NCBI GenBank assembly: GCA_017539025.1
Contig: JAFYHT010000020.1
Span: 23,684 to 87,683, forward strand
DNA: 64,000 nt
Direction: 5' to 3'
From: Erysipelotrichaceae bacterium
Lineage (GTDB): Bacteria; Bacillota_I; Bacilli_A; Erysipelotrichales; Erysipelotrichaceae
Shown here in pieces: positions 43,049 through 51,258 of the stretch (position 1 is its first letter; the number at the start of each line of letters is the position of its first letter). Made by a program: the position numbers and the translations under genes. Below the pieces are notes generated by a model. It saw only the letters and a list, made by a program, of their open reading frames with translations, had not been told where the DNA came from and ran no database searches.

Positions 43049-44164
43049 TTAGAGATCTATATCGAGTTCAACTACTTCTTCTTCTACGACATCTTCCTCA
43101 GAAGGAGTCTTCTTGATGACAGCGTAGAGAACACCGGTAATGACAGAACCTAATGCCAGGCACAGGAACCACAGACCGATCTTGTTGGAAGTAGGAGCTA
43201 CGAAGATACCACCGTGAGCAGCCTGAGTTTCAACACGCAGAGCCATAGCTAAGCCTGAAGCAACTGCAGAACCGATCATGGAAGCAGGAACGACTCTTGT
43301 CGGATCTTCTGCAACGAACGGCAGAACACCTTCAGTGATGAAGCACAGACCCATCGGGATGCAAGTGTAAGCAGCATCCTTCTGCTGGCGAGTGAACTTC
43401 TTCGGAGCCAGTAATGCAGCCAGACCTACACCGATCGCCGGAGTCATACCACCGAGGATCTTAGCAGTTTCAGCAGCAGCACCGATACCACCATTGGATT
43501 CGTTGTCAGCGTATAATGCGTTAGCAGCCATAGAAGCAGTCTTGTTGACAGGACCACCCATATCGAAGCCCATGCAAGCACCGATAACAGCACCGGCAAC
43601 AAATAGTGAAGAACCAGACAGACCTTCGATCCACTTCTGGAACGCAAGCATCAGAGCAGATAACGGTTTCATTAAGATACCGAAGAATACGAATGTAGCA
43701 ACACAAGTTGCAACGACTGGAATGATCAATACAGGCATTAATCCCTGTAAAGCCTTAGGAAGCTTCCAAGTCTTCATCCATTTTACGAAGTAACCTACGA
43801 AGAAGCCCATAAGCATAGCGCCGACAAAACCAGTCTTAGTAGGACCACCAGCATAGTAACCGATAGCGAAGCCCGGAACGATGCCCGGTCTGTCAGCGAT
43901 CGAATATGCGATACCTGCACATAAGAATGCATAAGCCCAGTTGAAGCCATTGCCGTTCATTTCGCCCAACATATGCATGAAGTCGGAAATCTTAGCAATT
44001 GAGTAACCAGAATAGTTCAGACCACCGATCGTAGGATCTGAGAGTGGAACACCAGACCAGGAATAAGCCTTCTGGATAGCACCAGTGATACCAGCCATGA
44101 CGACCATCGGGATCAGGAAAGAGATACCGGTCATGACATGTTTTCTTAATTCAGTAAATTTCAT
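43049..44164 (-). CDS. PTS fructose-family transporter, IIC subunit
   Basis: 371 residues with about nine or ten membrane segments. KHVMTGISFLIPMVVMAGI, FDMGGPVNKTASMAANAL and GLCFITEGVLPFVAEDPTRVVPASMIGSA are typical of the fructose/mannitol-type IIC. It forms the sugar channel in the membrane and delivers phosphorylated sugar. The C-terminus ends EEEVVELDIDL, nearly the same acidic tail as the IIA protein at 44643. The sugar is unknown. Ribosome site AAGGGG. Confidence 0.92.
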   Translation of the reverse strand: MKFTELRKHVMTGISFLIPMVVMAGITGAIQKAYSWSGVPLSDPTIGGLNYSGYSIAKISDFMHMLGEMNGNGFNWAYAFLCAGIAYSIADRPGIVPGFAIGYYAGGPTKTGFVGAMLMGFFVGYFVKWMKTWKLPKALQGLMPVLIIPVVATCVATFVFFGILMKPLSALMLAFQKWIEGLSGSSLFVAGAVIGACMGFDMGGPVNKTASMAANALYADNESNGGIGAAAETAKILGGMTPAIGVGLAALLAPKKFTRQQKDAAYTCIPMGLCFITEGVLPFVAEDPTRVVPASMIGSAVASGLAMALRVETQAAHGGIFVAPTSNKIGLWFLCLALGSVITGVLYAVIKKTPSEEDVVEEEVVELDIDL

Positions 44165-44187
44165 AAATTTGTTTTCCCCTTTTTTAA

Positions 44188-44502
44188 TTATTTCGCAGAT
44201 AATTTCTTCTCAATGGTAGTGATCAGACTCTTAGGCTGTTTCATTGCTGTTGAGATAGGAACATCAACGATCTTCTTGCCCTTGAAACGGCTCTCGCCAC
44301 GGATCGCGATATCATGAGTGTAGATGACAACATCGGCATTCTGGATGTCTTCCGCTGTCAGTTCGTTCTCGATACCTGCAGAACCTTGAGTTTCGACCTT
44401 GATATTGTGACCTAATTCTTCAGCAGCTTTCTGAAGTTTTTCGGCCACGATATAAGTGTGGGCAATACCTGCTGTACAAGCTGTAACTGCAACAATATTC
44501 AT
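44188..44502 (-). CDS. PTS fructose-family IIB subunit
   Basis: 104 residues. AVTACTAGIAHTYIVAEKLQ has the phosphorylated Cys (residue 9) in the CPTGIAHT-type loop; VETQGSAGIENELTAEDI is the second conserved stretch. It takes phosphate from IIA and passes it to the sugar in IIC. It is separated from the IIA gene by 140 bases that contain three TTGATAA-like repeats, so IIB-IIC may have its own promoter. Ribosome site AAAGGAG. Confidence 0.95.
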   Translation of the reverse strand: MNIVAVTACTAGIAHTYIVAEKLQKAAEELGHNIKVETQGSAGIENELTAEDIQNADVVIYTHDIAIRGESRFKGKKIVDVPISTAMKQPKSLITTIEKKLSAK

Positions 44503-44594
44503 ATAGAAACTCCTTTCATTTTTATCTTCTTGAATTAGTCTAAGTTCATTTTAAACCAATTCATTAAGACCAAACAATAAAATATAATAAATTT

Positions 44595-44631
44595 TGATAA
44601 TCTTGAGTATATTGATTAGATTATTGATAAT
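44595..44631. promoter_or_regulatory. Cluster of TTGATAA-like repeats upstream of PTS IIB
   Basis: TTGATAA (44595-44601), TTGATTA (44613-44619) and TTGATAA (44625-44631) in a gene-free gap. The same heptamer (as TTATCAA) is clustered at 47922-47948 and occurs as TAATCAA at 48779. Candidate sites for the DeoR regulator at 47975. Confidence 0.5.
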
Positions 44632-44642
44632 ATTATGATCAT

Positions 44643-45179
44643 TTAGAAGTCGATATCGAGGTCTACGATCTCTTCTTCGTTCAATAATTCATCAACTTCG
44701 CCCAACTGATCATCATCACACAGGATCAGATCCAGGATCTCTTCCTTTGTTTCTGCCTTGGACAGCTTTGTGACACGCACATCATTGCCAAGCTTGCCAG
44801 CCAGTTCACTCAGTAACATCATGTGATTCTTCGCAAATTCCTTGTCTGCACTGACACAGAACAAGAAGATCAGATGCGTCTCCTGGAAACCGTCATCCGT
44901 CATACTGGATTCCCAACGGATCGGATTGAGAGTCTTACCGATCATGATACCGTTACGTAAAACAGAAAGGCTCTTTCCATGCGGGATGGAGATCCCTGAA
45001 CCCATACCGGTAGGACCTTCCGCTTCTCTTTCATAGATATCCTTGACGAAGACATCCACATCATTGATATAGCCGTTGTTCAATAATACATTGGCCATGT
45101 AGTGTAAAACTTCGTCCTTGGTATTCCCCTGTATCTCAAGATCAATAATATCAGTGTTCAAAATATCGTTTAATGGCAT
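44643..45179 (-). CDS. PTS fructose/mannitol-family IIA subunit
   Basis: 178 residues. GMGSGISIPHGKS holds the phosphorylated His (about residue 66), preceded by the typical REAEGPTGMG. The C-terminus ends NEEEIVDLDIDF, an acidic tail resembling the end of the IIC protein. It accepts phosphate from HPr. It is downstream of the IolB-like gene. Ribosome site AGAGGAAA. Confidence 0.92.
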   Translation of the reverse strand: MPLNDILNTDIIDLEIQGNTKDEVLHYMANVLLNNGYINDVDVFVKDIYEREAEGPTGMGSGISIPHGKSLSVLRNGIMIGKTLNPIRWESSMTDDGFQETHLIFLFCVSADKEFAKNHMMLLSELAGKLGNDVRVTKLSKAETKEEILDLILCDDDQLGEVDELLNEEEIVDLDIDF

Positions 45180-45227
45180 ATTATTTCCTCTTCATTCCTA
45201 TACATGAATTCTAGCACAGTTTTTCAA

Positions 45228-46016
45228 TTAAAAGTTCGCATTATGCAACCAGATATACCTTTCATCTTCATTCCTCGTGGACTGAAGCCAAGGATTTCCA
45301 TCCAGATGCCTTATCATCCAGCAGGTATACATCTGGAAACCAGGTGCACAGACCTGAGGATGTAAAGCCTCAGGCGTGATGGCTGAGAAGCTATTATCAA
45401 CGCTCTTGAATACCTGATCATCGATGAAACTTGCGCCAAATCCTTCAGGACGATCGAATTTGAAGTAATAAAGTTCCGGCTGAGGATGACGATGCGGCAG
45501 ATAACCCGACCAGTTTCCCGGATCATTCAATACTTCACCCAGCACCATATTTGACCATGGAGCGATATCCTTGTCAAAGATCGTATTCACCCTTCTCTTG
45601 GCAACATTGCCAAACTTCCCGACACAGGAATATCCCCATGGCGCATCTTCAGGTGTATAAAGTTTACAGTCAAACACCGTATCATTCTTCGTACGCTGCA
45701 CCAGAAGAAGTACATTACTCAATGCCTGAATTTCAACCTTTACACCAGTACATACATGAAGTGCATAAGGTCCATCCGTGAATACATCCTTTCTATATAC
45801 CTCTTTCACCTGATCGTCATAACGATATTCGATCTTTCCCGAAAGAAGCAGGAAAGCACTTTCTTCCCCTTCTCGATAGAAAGTTCTTACTTCATTTTCC
45901 TTCATCTGATAGACTCTGACATCCATCATCATATCCGAGTATTCATTATCATAAGTGGATAAGATCTCTTCACCGTTTTCATCAAAGTCAGGATAACCGA
46001 ATAATTTCTGTTCCAT
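45228..46016 (-). CDS. IolB/KduI-family cupin isomerase
   Basis: About 262 residues, two cupin halves. NWSGYLPHRHPQPELYYFKF (about 170-190) carries the metal-binding His, His and Glu of 5-deoxyglucuronate isomerase (IolB); the N-terminal half has EESAFLLLSGKIEYRY. IolB converts 5-deoxyglucuronate to 2-deoxy-5-ketogluconate; KduI acts on 5-keto-4-deoxyuronate from pectin. Length and motif favour the IolB branch, but no other front-end inositol gene is present. The ATG lies 2 bases after the transketolase stop, with AAAGGG upstream; longer starts lie inside that gene. Confidence 0.82.
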   Translation of the reverse strand: MEQKLFGYPDFDENGEEILSTYDNEYSDMMMDVRVYQMKENEVRTFYREGEESAFLLLSGKIEYRYDDQVKEVYRKDVFTDGPYALHVCTGVKVEIQALSNVLLLVQRTKNDTVFDCKLYTPEDAPWGYSCVGKFGNVAKRRVNTIFDKDIAPWSNMVLGEVLNDPGNWSGYLPHRHPQPELYYFKFDRPEGFGASFIDDQVFKSVDNSFSAITPEALHPQVCAPGFQMYTCWMIRHLDGNPWLQSTRNEDERYIWLHNANF

Positions 46017-46018
46017 AT

Positions 46019-46987
46019 CTAACCCTTTCTTTCGATCGCTCTTTTTGCAGCCTTTACGATATCGGCTGCTGTCAATCCGTATTCTTCTTCCAGATAAGCC
46101 TGTGGTGCAGCCTGCCCATAGCGGTTCTGGATGCCGATGAACTCCTGCGGAGTCGGACATCTTCTAGCGAGGACATTGCTGATGGCGGAACCCAGTCCGG
46201 TCTCGACCTGGTGATTTTCAGCCGTAACGATGGCACCGCATTTTCTTGCGCTTTCTACAATCAGCTCTTCATCCAAAGGCTTCCAGCAGAACATATCGAT
46301 CACTTGTGCATCGATCCCTTCTTCCTTAAGCATTTCACTTGCACGCAAAGCATTGCTGACCATGATCCCCGAAGCGATGATACAGACATCCTTTCCGCTT
46401 TTAAGTACTGCTCCCTTGCCGATCTCAAATTCTGAACCATCAGCATAAACCTTCTTGAAAGTCCTTCTGATCAGACGCATATAGGAGACATATGGATACT
46501 TTGCACATTCCTTGGTCAGCGCATAAGTCTGGGCATAGTCACAAGGATCCAGTACCAGTGCATTAGGGATATTCAGATAGAGACCGCAGTCTTCAAACGG
46601 CATATGAGTTGCGCCGTTTATGGCAGCCGTCACACCCGGATCCGAACCGATCACATGAACCGGAAGTTCTGAATAACCGGCCGACAGGAAGGCCTGGTCG
46701 AATATCCTTCTTCCGGCAAAGACAGCGAATGTATGCATGAACGAAATCATCCCGGCAGCTGCCATGCCTGCACCAACGCCCAGCGCATTGGCTTCGGCAA
46801 TCCCGGCATTGAATACCCTTTCGGGATACAGTTCTTTGATCCTTCCCGTATTGATACAACCCATCAGATCGCAATCGATATGGATGATCTTATCGTTCTC
46901 CTTCATCAGTTCACTCATCGCATCCTGATAGGCATCGCGGTTGTCTCTTGGATCGATAGAGTAGGTATTGGCCAATGTATATGTCAT
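46019..46987 (-). CDS. Transketolase, C-terminal subunit
   Basis: 322 residues. Contains the pyrimidine-binding and C-terminal domains: CINTGRIKELYPERVFNAGIAEANALGVGAGMAAAGM (with catalytic Glu), FEDCGLYLNIPNALVLDPCD and AENHQVETGLGSAIS. It works with the N-terminal subunit encoded just upstream (4-base overlap) as a split, thiamin-diphosphate-dependent transketolase. Coupling to a PTS and IolB-like gene suggests a dedicated substrate and not the general pentose phosphate pathway. Confidence 0.92.
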   Translation of the reverse strand: MTYTLANTYSIDPRDNRDAYQDAMSELMKENDKIIHIDCDLMGCINTGRIKELYPERVFNAGIAEANALGVGAGMAAAGMISFMHTFAVFAGRRIFDQAFLSAGYSELPVHVIGSDPGVTAAINGATHMPFEDCGLYLNIPNALVLDPCDYAQTYALTKECAKYPYVSYMRLIRRTFKKVYADGSEFEIGKGAVLKSGKDVCIIASGIMVSNALRASEMLKEEGIDAQVIDMFCWKPLDEELIVESARKCGAIVTAENHQVETGLGSAISNVLARRCPTPQEFIGIQNRYGQAAPQAYLEEEYGLTAADIVKAAKRAIERKG

Positions 46988-47829
46988 AAGAGTGCCTCCA
47001 GTTTATCCTGCGCTTCCTTGATGACGGCATCCCACTGTTCCTTATTCAACGTGGAAGAATGAGCACCGCTTTTCTCCACAAAATCAATGCCCTTGCCCTT
47101 GATCGTATTCAATATCAGTGCAACAGGTTTCCCCTCACTGCGATAGGCGTCTTCGATCGCATCATAGATCTCCATCACATCATTCCCATCCTTGACATCG
47201 ATGACCTTCCAGCCGAAAGCCTCAAATTTGGCAACCAGACCCATTCCATGGCTCATGACCTCATCGACCGTGCCATCCAGCTGTCTGCCGTTGCTGTCGA
47301 TCAGAGCGATCAGATGATCAAGTTTATAATGGGATGCAAACTGCGCCGCTTCCCAGACCTGGCCCTCATCTGCTTCGCCATCTCCTACAAAGACAAAGAC
47401 ATGGGAATCGATCCCCTGCATGCGGTTGGCTAATGCTGCACCGGCCGCTTGCGAGATTCCCTGTCCCAGAGAACCCGTCGTCAGATCGACACCGATCGTC
47501 TTATTGCGATCGGTATGGGAAGGAAAATTCGACCCGCCTTCATTGAGGTGATAGGCATCTTCCATCGGAAAATAACCTTTCAATCCCAAAGCTGCATACA
47601 TCGCCGGCCCTGCATGGCCCTTTGACAATACACACCAGTCTCTTCTTTCCCAACGGGGATTTTTCGGATCGATGTTCATGACTTCTCCATAAAGGACCGC
47701 CAGAGCATCTGCGATCGAAAGGCTTCCGCCGACATGGCCGTTTCCTCTGGAAGCGATGATCTTCATCGTCTCCAGACGGATCTTAGCCGCAAATACTTTC
47801 AGTGAATGATTCATTTCTTCTCTGTTCAT
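46984..47829 (-). CDS. Transketolase, N-terminal subunit
   Basis: 281 residues. The thiamin diphosphate domain: GNGHVGGSLSIADALAVLYGEVM, CVLSKGHAGPAMYAALGLKGYF, and the GDG motif FVGDGEADEGQVWEAAQFASHYKLDHLIALIDSNG. The enzyme moves two-carbon units between sugar phosphates. First gene of the operon running down to the RpiB-like gene. Ribosome site AAAAGGG; a TACAAT -10 lies at 47891-47886. Confidence 0.93.
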   Translation of the reverse strand: MNREEMNHSLKVFAAKIRLETMKIIASRGNGHVGGSLSIADALAVLYGEVMNIDPKNPRWERRDWCVLSKGHAGPAMYAALGLKGYFPMEDAYHLNEGGSNFPSHTDRNKTIGVDLTTGSLGQGISQAAGAALANRMQGIDSHVFVFVGDGEADEGQVWEAAQFASHYKLDHLIALIDSNGRQLDGTVDEVMSHGMGLVAKFEAFGWKVIDVKDGNDVMEIYDAIEDAYRSEGKPVALILNTIKGKGIDFVEKSGAHSSTLNKEQWDAVIKEAQDKLEALL

Positions 47830-47885
47830 AATATTTCCCTTTTTTCAAATTTAAGAAAAACAAAGATTCATATAAGATTAAGCAA

Positions 47886-47948
47886 ATTGTAGCACATAAA
47901 AAAAGATAATACCATAGAAAATTATCATGATATTATCAATTTTATCAA
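47886..47948 (-). promoter_or_regulatory. Transketolase-PTS operon promoter with TTATCA repeats
   Basis: A -10 of TACAAT (47891-47886, minus strand) is about 57 bases before the start codon; the -35 is weak (TGGTAT). Upstream, TTATCA occurs three times on the plus strand at 47922, 47933 and 47942, spaced 11 and 9 bases, close to one helical turn each. These are candidate DeoR-family sites. Confidence 0.5.
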
Positions 47949-47974
47949 AATATAATCATACAATACTGATCGCA

Positions 47975-48730
47975 TCAGTAAATCAGAGCGATCTGATTGC
48001 TCTCAAAGAAGCTGACGAATTTCTCATCCGGACAGCGATCCGTGATAACGGCATCAATCTGGGAGAAATCCGCAAAACGATTATAAGCGATCACATCAAA
48101 CTTTGAATGATCCACAACGACATAATTGGCTGCACTGCGTTTTATGACTGCTGCCTTGATCGCTCCTTCATTGATGACCGTATTGGTCAGCTGACGGGAA
48201 ATGGAAACTCCTACGGCAGAAATGAAAGCCTTATTGCAGTTGTATGTATAAGCACTTGTATCCATGTGAAAAGCACCGGTATCATGACGCATGACACCTC
48301 CGACACAGATCGCAGTCAGATTTGGCATATCTCTTGTCAGGATCATGACATCGAGAGAGTGAGAAATGACTGTCACATCCTTCACGTCCTGCATGTAGTG
48401 CAGCATCCTGTACGCCGTAGAACCCGCATCGATAAAGATCACATCCCCGTCTTCCACAAGCGATGCTGCAAGCTTGCCGACATATTCCTTCTCTTCCGTG
48501 TTGGTGGAATATCTTTCTTCCATGGAAGGGATCGTTTTGACAGACTCTCTTTTTTCATTATAGATGACTCCGCCATAGACCTTGGAGACCAGTCCCTGCT
48601 GCTCAAATTTCTGCAGATCTCTTCTCAAAGTCTGTATGGAAATGTTGAACTTCTCCAGAAGTTCTTCATTTTTAACCGTAGTATTGTTTTTGATGTATGC
48701 CAGCATCTCTTTCTGTCTGTTATATTTCAT
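47975..48730 (-). CDS. DeoR/GlpR-family transcriptional regulator
   Basis: 251 residues. N-terminal winged helix RQKEMLAYIKNNTTVKNEELLEKFNISIQTLRRDLQKFEQQG, followed by the DeoR sugar-phosphate sensor domain (GDVIFIDAGSTAYRMLHYM; VISHSLDVMI; ICVGGVMRHDTGAF). Such regulators usually repress sugar operons until a phosphorylated sugar binds. It lies between the transketolase-PTS operon and a divergent Fe-alcohol dehydrogenase gene, so it probably controls both. Ribosome site weak. Confidence 0.92.
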   Translation of the reverse strand: MKYNRQKEMLAYIKNNTTVKNEELLEKFNISIQTLRRDLQKFEQQGLVSKVYGGVIYNEKRESVKTIPSMEERYSTNTEEKEYVGKLAASLVEDGDVIFIDAGSTAYRMLHYMQDVKDVTVISHSLDVMILTRDMPNLTAICVGGVMRHDTGAFHMDTSAYTYNCNKAFISAVGVSISRQLTNTVINEGAIKAAVIKRSAANYVVVDHSKFDVIAYNRFADFSQIDAVITDRCPDEKFVSFFESNQIALIY

Positions 48731-48755
48731 ATCTTTACCGTTCTTTCTTGTTTTT

Positions 48756-48785
48756 ATTATAAAAAACTCATCATAATTTAATCAA
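48756..48785 (-). promoter_or_regulatory. deoR-type gene promoter with overlapping TAATCAA site
   Basis: Minus strand -35 TTGATT (48785-48780), 18-base spacer, -10 TATAAT (48761-48756). The -35 lies within TAATCAA (plus strand 48779-48785), matching the repeats at 44595 and 47933, which suggests autoregulation in the divergent control region. Confidence 0.55.
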
Positions 48786-48841
48786 ATATTACCAAAAATG
48801 AATGATAAATTTTATAATATTTCCTAGAAGGGAAATAAACT

Positions 48842-49993
48842 ATGGCAAACACATTCTTAACACCGAAAACGATCATCTCCGGAAGCGGCGCATTGAAAGA
48901 TGCCGCGATCCACATCAGAAACGCCGGAAGAAAACCGCTGATCATCACCGACGCAACGATGGTAAAGCTGAACAATACAGCATTACTGGAAAAGATCCTG
49001 AAAGAAAACGATACAGACTATGTCTTATTCCCGCAAGTCAACAGCGAACCGGATGACATCATCGTAAAAAAGGCAACAGAAGTCTACAAGAACGAAAACT
49101 GCGACTTTCTGATCGCCTTGGGCGGCGGATCACCGATCGACACGGCAAAAGCCGTCTCCATCCTTTTAAGCAGTGATGAACCCCTTTCTTCCTATATGGG
49201 AAAACAGATCGATATCTCAAGACCCAATCTGATCGCCATTCCCACAACCGCCGGAACCGGATCGGAAGCAACCCGTTTTACGATCATCAATGATACAAAA
49301 ACAAAAGTCAAGATGCTTCTGAGCGGAGCCTGCCTGATTCCTGATCTGGCAATCATCGATCCGCTCTTTACGATATCGGCACCAAAATCCGTCACCTCTC
49401 ATACCGGAATCGATGCTTTATGCCATGCACTGGAATCCTATACTTCCAGAAAATCACAGCCGCTTTCCGATACCTTTGCCTTAAGTGCGTTAAAAAGAAT
49501 CTTCAGGAATCTTGAATTATGCTATAACGACGGAAGCAATGAAGAAGCACGCATTCAGATGTCTCTGGCGGCTATCGAAGCCGGCATCTCCTTCAACAAC
49601 TCATCCGTCACGATCGTACACGGCATGTCCAGACCTTTAGGAGCCTTATTCCATGTGCCCCATGGTTTAAGCAATGCCATGCTGCTGAAAGACTGCATGG
49701 AATATGTCGTGGATGGTGCATATGATCGCTTTGCAACAGTGAGTCGTGAACTTGGATTCAGCGATACGCAAGATGACAAGAAAGCTGCGATGATCTTCTT
49801 AGAAAAGCTGAATGAACTTCTCGATCATCTGAATGTTCCAACGATGTCGGAATTCGGAATCAAGAAAGAAGAATACTTCAACAATATCGAAAAGATGGCA
49901 AATGATGCATACGCATCCGGATCTCCTTCCAATACGATCAAAAGGATCGATGTTGATGATATGGTAAAGCTTTATCAGAAAATCTACAGATAA
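48842..49993 (+). CDS. Iron-containing alcohol dehydrogenase (group III)
   Basis: 383 residues. ALGGGSPIDTAKAVSIL (nucleotide-binding), PTTAGTGSEATRFTII, and the metal ligands in SHTGIDALCHALESY and IVHGMSRPLGALFHVPHGLSNAM are complete. It would reduce an aldehyde or ketone with NAD(P)H. Divergent from the DeoR gene and sharing its control region, so it probably serves the same pathway, for example reduction of an aldehyde left by aldolase or transketolase cleavage. Ribosome site AGAAGGGA. Confidence 0.9.
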   Translation: MANTFLTPKTIISGSGALKDAAIHIRNAGRKPLIITDATMVKLNNTALLEKILKENDTDYVLFPQVNSEPDDIIVKKATEVYKNENCDFLIALGGGSPIDTAKAVSILLSSDEPLSSYMGKQIDISRPNLIAIPTTAGTGSEATRFTIINDTKTKVKMLLSGACLIPDLAIIDPLFTISAPKSVTSHTGIDALCHALESYTSRKSQPLSDTFALSALKRIFRNLELCYNDGSNEEARIQMSLAAIEAGISFNNSSVTIVHGMSRPLGALFHVPHGLSNAMLLKDCMEYVVDGAYDRFATVSRELGFSDTQDDKKAAMIFLEKLNELLDHLNVPTMSEFGIKKEEYFNNIEKMANDAYASGSPSNTIKRIDVDDMVKLYQKIYR

Positions 49994-50032
49994 GCACTAG
50001 AAAAACAGCACATAGATACATAACTCGAAATG

Positions 50033-50067
50033 AAAGAAGAGGCCTGAATCATATCAGACCTCTTTTA
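50033..50067. terminator. Bidirectional terminator between the Fe-alcohol dehydrogenase and IolC-like genes
   Basis: AAGAGG-c-CTGA pairs with TCAG-a-CCTCTT around a 6-base loop (50037-50064), with TTTT on the plus side and TTCTTTC on the minus side. It lies between converging genes. Confidence 0.7.
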
Positions 50068-50130
50068 AATCACGTTTACTGTCTTTTATTTCACTGTCTT
50101 TGGCAAGAGCTGCAGTTTACACTGCTGTTT

Positions 50131-51138
50131 CTATAGTTCAAAAACCAGTTCGCCGTTTTCTTCCTTGGCCTTCTTCAGAGAACTTTGAAGCTCTTCCAAA
50201 CCGACCATCGCATCTGAACAGCATGGCTGAGCGACAGCCAGAGAAGCGGAAACGGTTGCCAGTTCCAGACATTCCTTGATCGGCCTTCCCTGCAGCAGAG
50301 AACTTAAGAAAGCTGAAGAATAGGCGTCGCCGCCGCCTGTCGATTTGACCGCATTGACCTTGGCGATATTGACCTGATACTTTCTGCCATCCTTGACATA
50401 AGCCATAGAACCATCGGCACCATGTTTGATGATGACGATCTGTGCATTCTCATTGAACCAGTAATCAGCGATCTGTTCATCACTCATTTCATCCGCAATG
50501 ATGTGATTGGTCAAAGAGAATTCCTCATAGGAACCGATGATCAGATTGGCATACTTTGCTGCCAATGTATAGTAGACACTGATCTCGTCCATGTTCTTCC
50601 AGACCTGCCCACGGTAATCGATATCAAACACTATGAACAATCCGTGTTTCTTAGCCAGTTCCAAAGCCTTGAAACAGGCATCCCTGGAAGGAGATGCAGA
50701 TAATGCCGTACCGGATATGACGATGCTTCTGGAAGAAGCAATGTAGTCTTCATTGATCTCCGAACATTCCAGCAGAAGATCTGCCACACCCTCATGGCGA
50801 TACATCATCAGGTTGGTCTTGCCATTCTTTGTCTCTGTAAAAGCCAGACCGATCGGAACCTCTTTTGGAGCACGGAAGATATTGGAAGTATCGATCCCGA
50901 GATTCTCAAAATAAGACAAGGCAAAATCACCCAGTGAATCACTTGAGATCTTTCCGATAAAGCCGACCTTGCAGCCAAGCTTCGCCATACCGACAGCAGT
51001 ATTTGCCGGAGATCCTCCGACATATCTTCTCACGGAAGGGCTTTCCGCAAAAGATTCTTTCATCGTCGGCGTATTCAGATCGATCGCCAGACGTCCTACA
51101 GGGATACAGTCAAGTTTTCTGTTTTCAGGAAATTGCAT
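50131..51138 (-). CDS. PfkB-family sugar kinase, IolC-like (5-dehydro-2-deoxygluconokinase)
   Basis: About 335 residues. CIPVGRLAIDLN and RRYVGGSPANTAVGMAKLGCKVGFIGKIS are typical of IolC within the PfkB family; the C-terminal KSTGGGDAYSSAFLSSLL has the catalytic Asp and anion hole. IolC phosphorylates 2-deoxy-5-ketogluconate, the product of IolB, giving the substrate of an IolJ-type class II aldolase; candidates for both are present at 45228 and 42100. Start: AAGGAG lies 7 bases before this ATG; a start seven codons earlier overlaps it. Single-gene transcript. Confidence 0.87.
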   Translation of the reverse strand: MQFPENRKLDCIPVGRLAIDLNTPTMKESFAESPSVRRYVGGSPANTAVGMAKLGCKVGFIGKISSDSLGDFALSYFENLGIDTSNIFRAPKEVPIGLAFTETKNGKTNLMMYRHEGVADLLLECSEINEDYIASSRSIVISGTALSASPSRDACFKALELAKKHGLFIVFDIDYRGQVWKNMDEISVYYTLAAKYANLIIGSYEEFSLTNHIIADEMSDEQIADYWFNENAQIVIIKHGADGSMAYVKDGRKYQVNIAKVNAVKSTGGGDAYSSAFLSSLLQGRPIKECLELATVSASLAVAQPCCSDAMVGLEELQSSLKKAKEENGELVFEL

Positions 51139-51258
51139 ACTCTTCTCCTTTTTGATCATTATTTGTGCTATTTCTTCCGTTCTTTATTATAAGTTTTAAA
51201 CGAATTTTTGTCGAATCAATGATATATTTATAGAAGACATGATCTACGAGGTGCCATT

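Noticed and set aside
45228..46016. KduI (5-keto-4-deoxyuronate isomerase) as the first choice for the cupin protein
   Set aside because: The motif NWSGYLPHRHPQPELYYFKF and length fit IolB better, though the pectin context keeps KduI as an alternative.
46017..46160. 48-residue N-terminal extension of the IolB-like protein
   Set aside because: It lies inside the transketolase gene in another frame; the ATG at 46016 directly follows that gene's stop and has a ribosome site.
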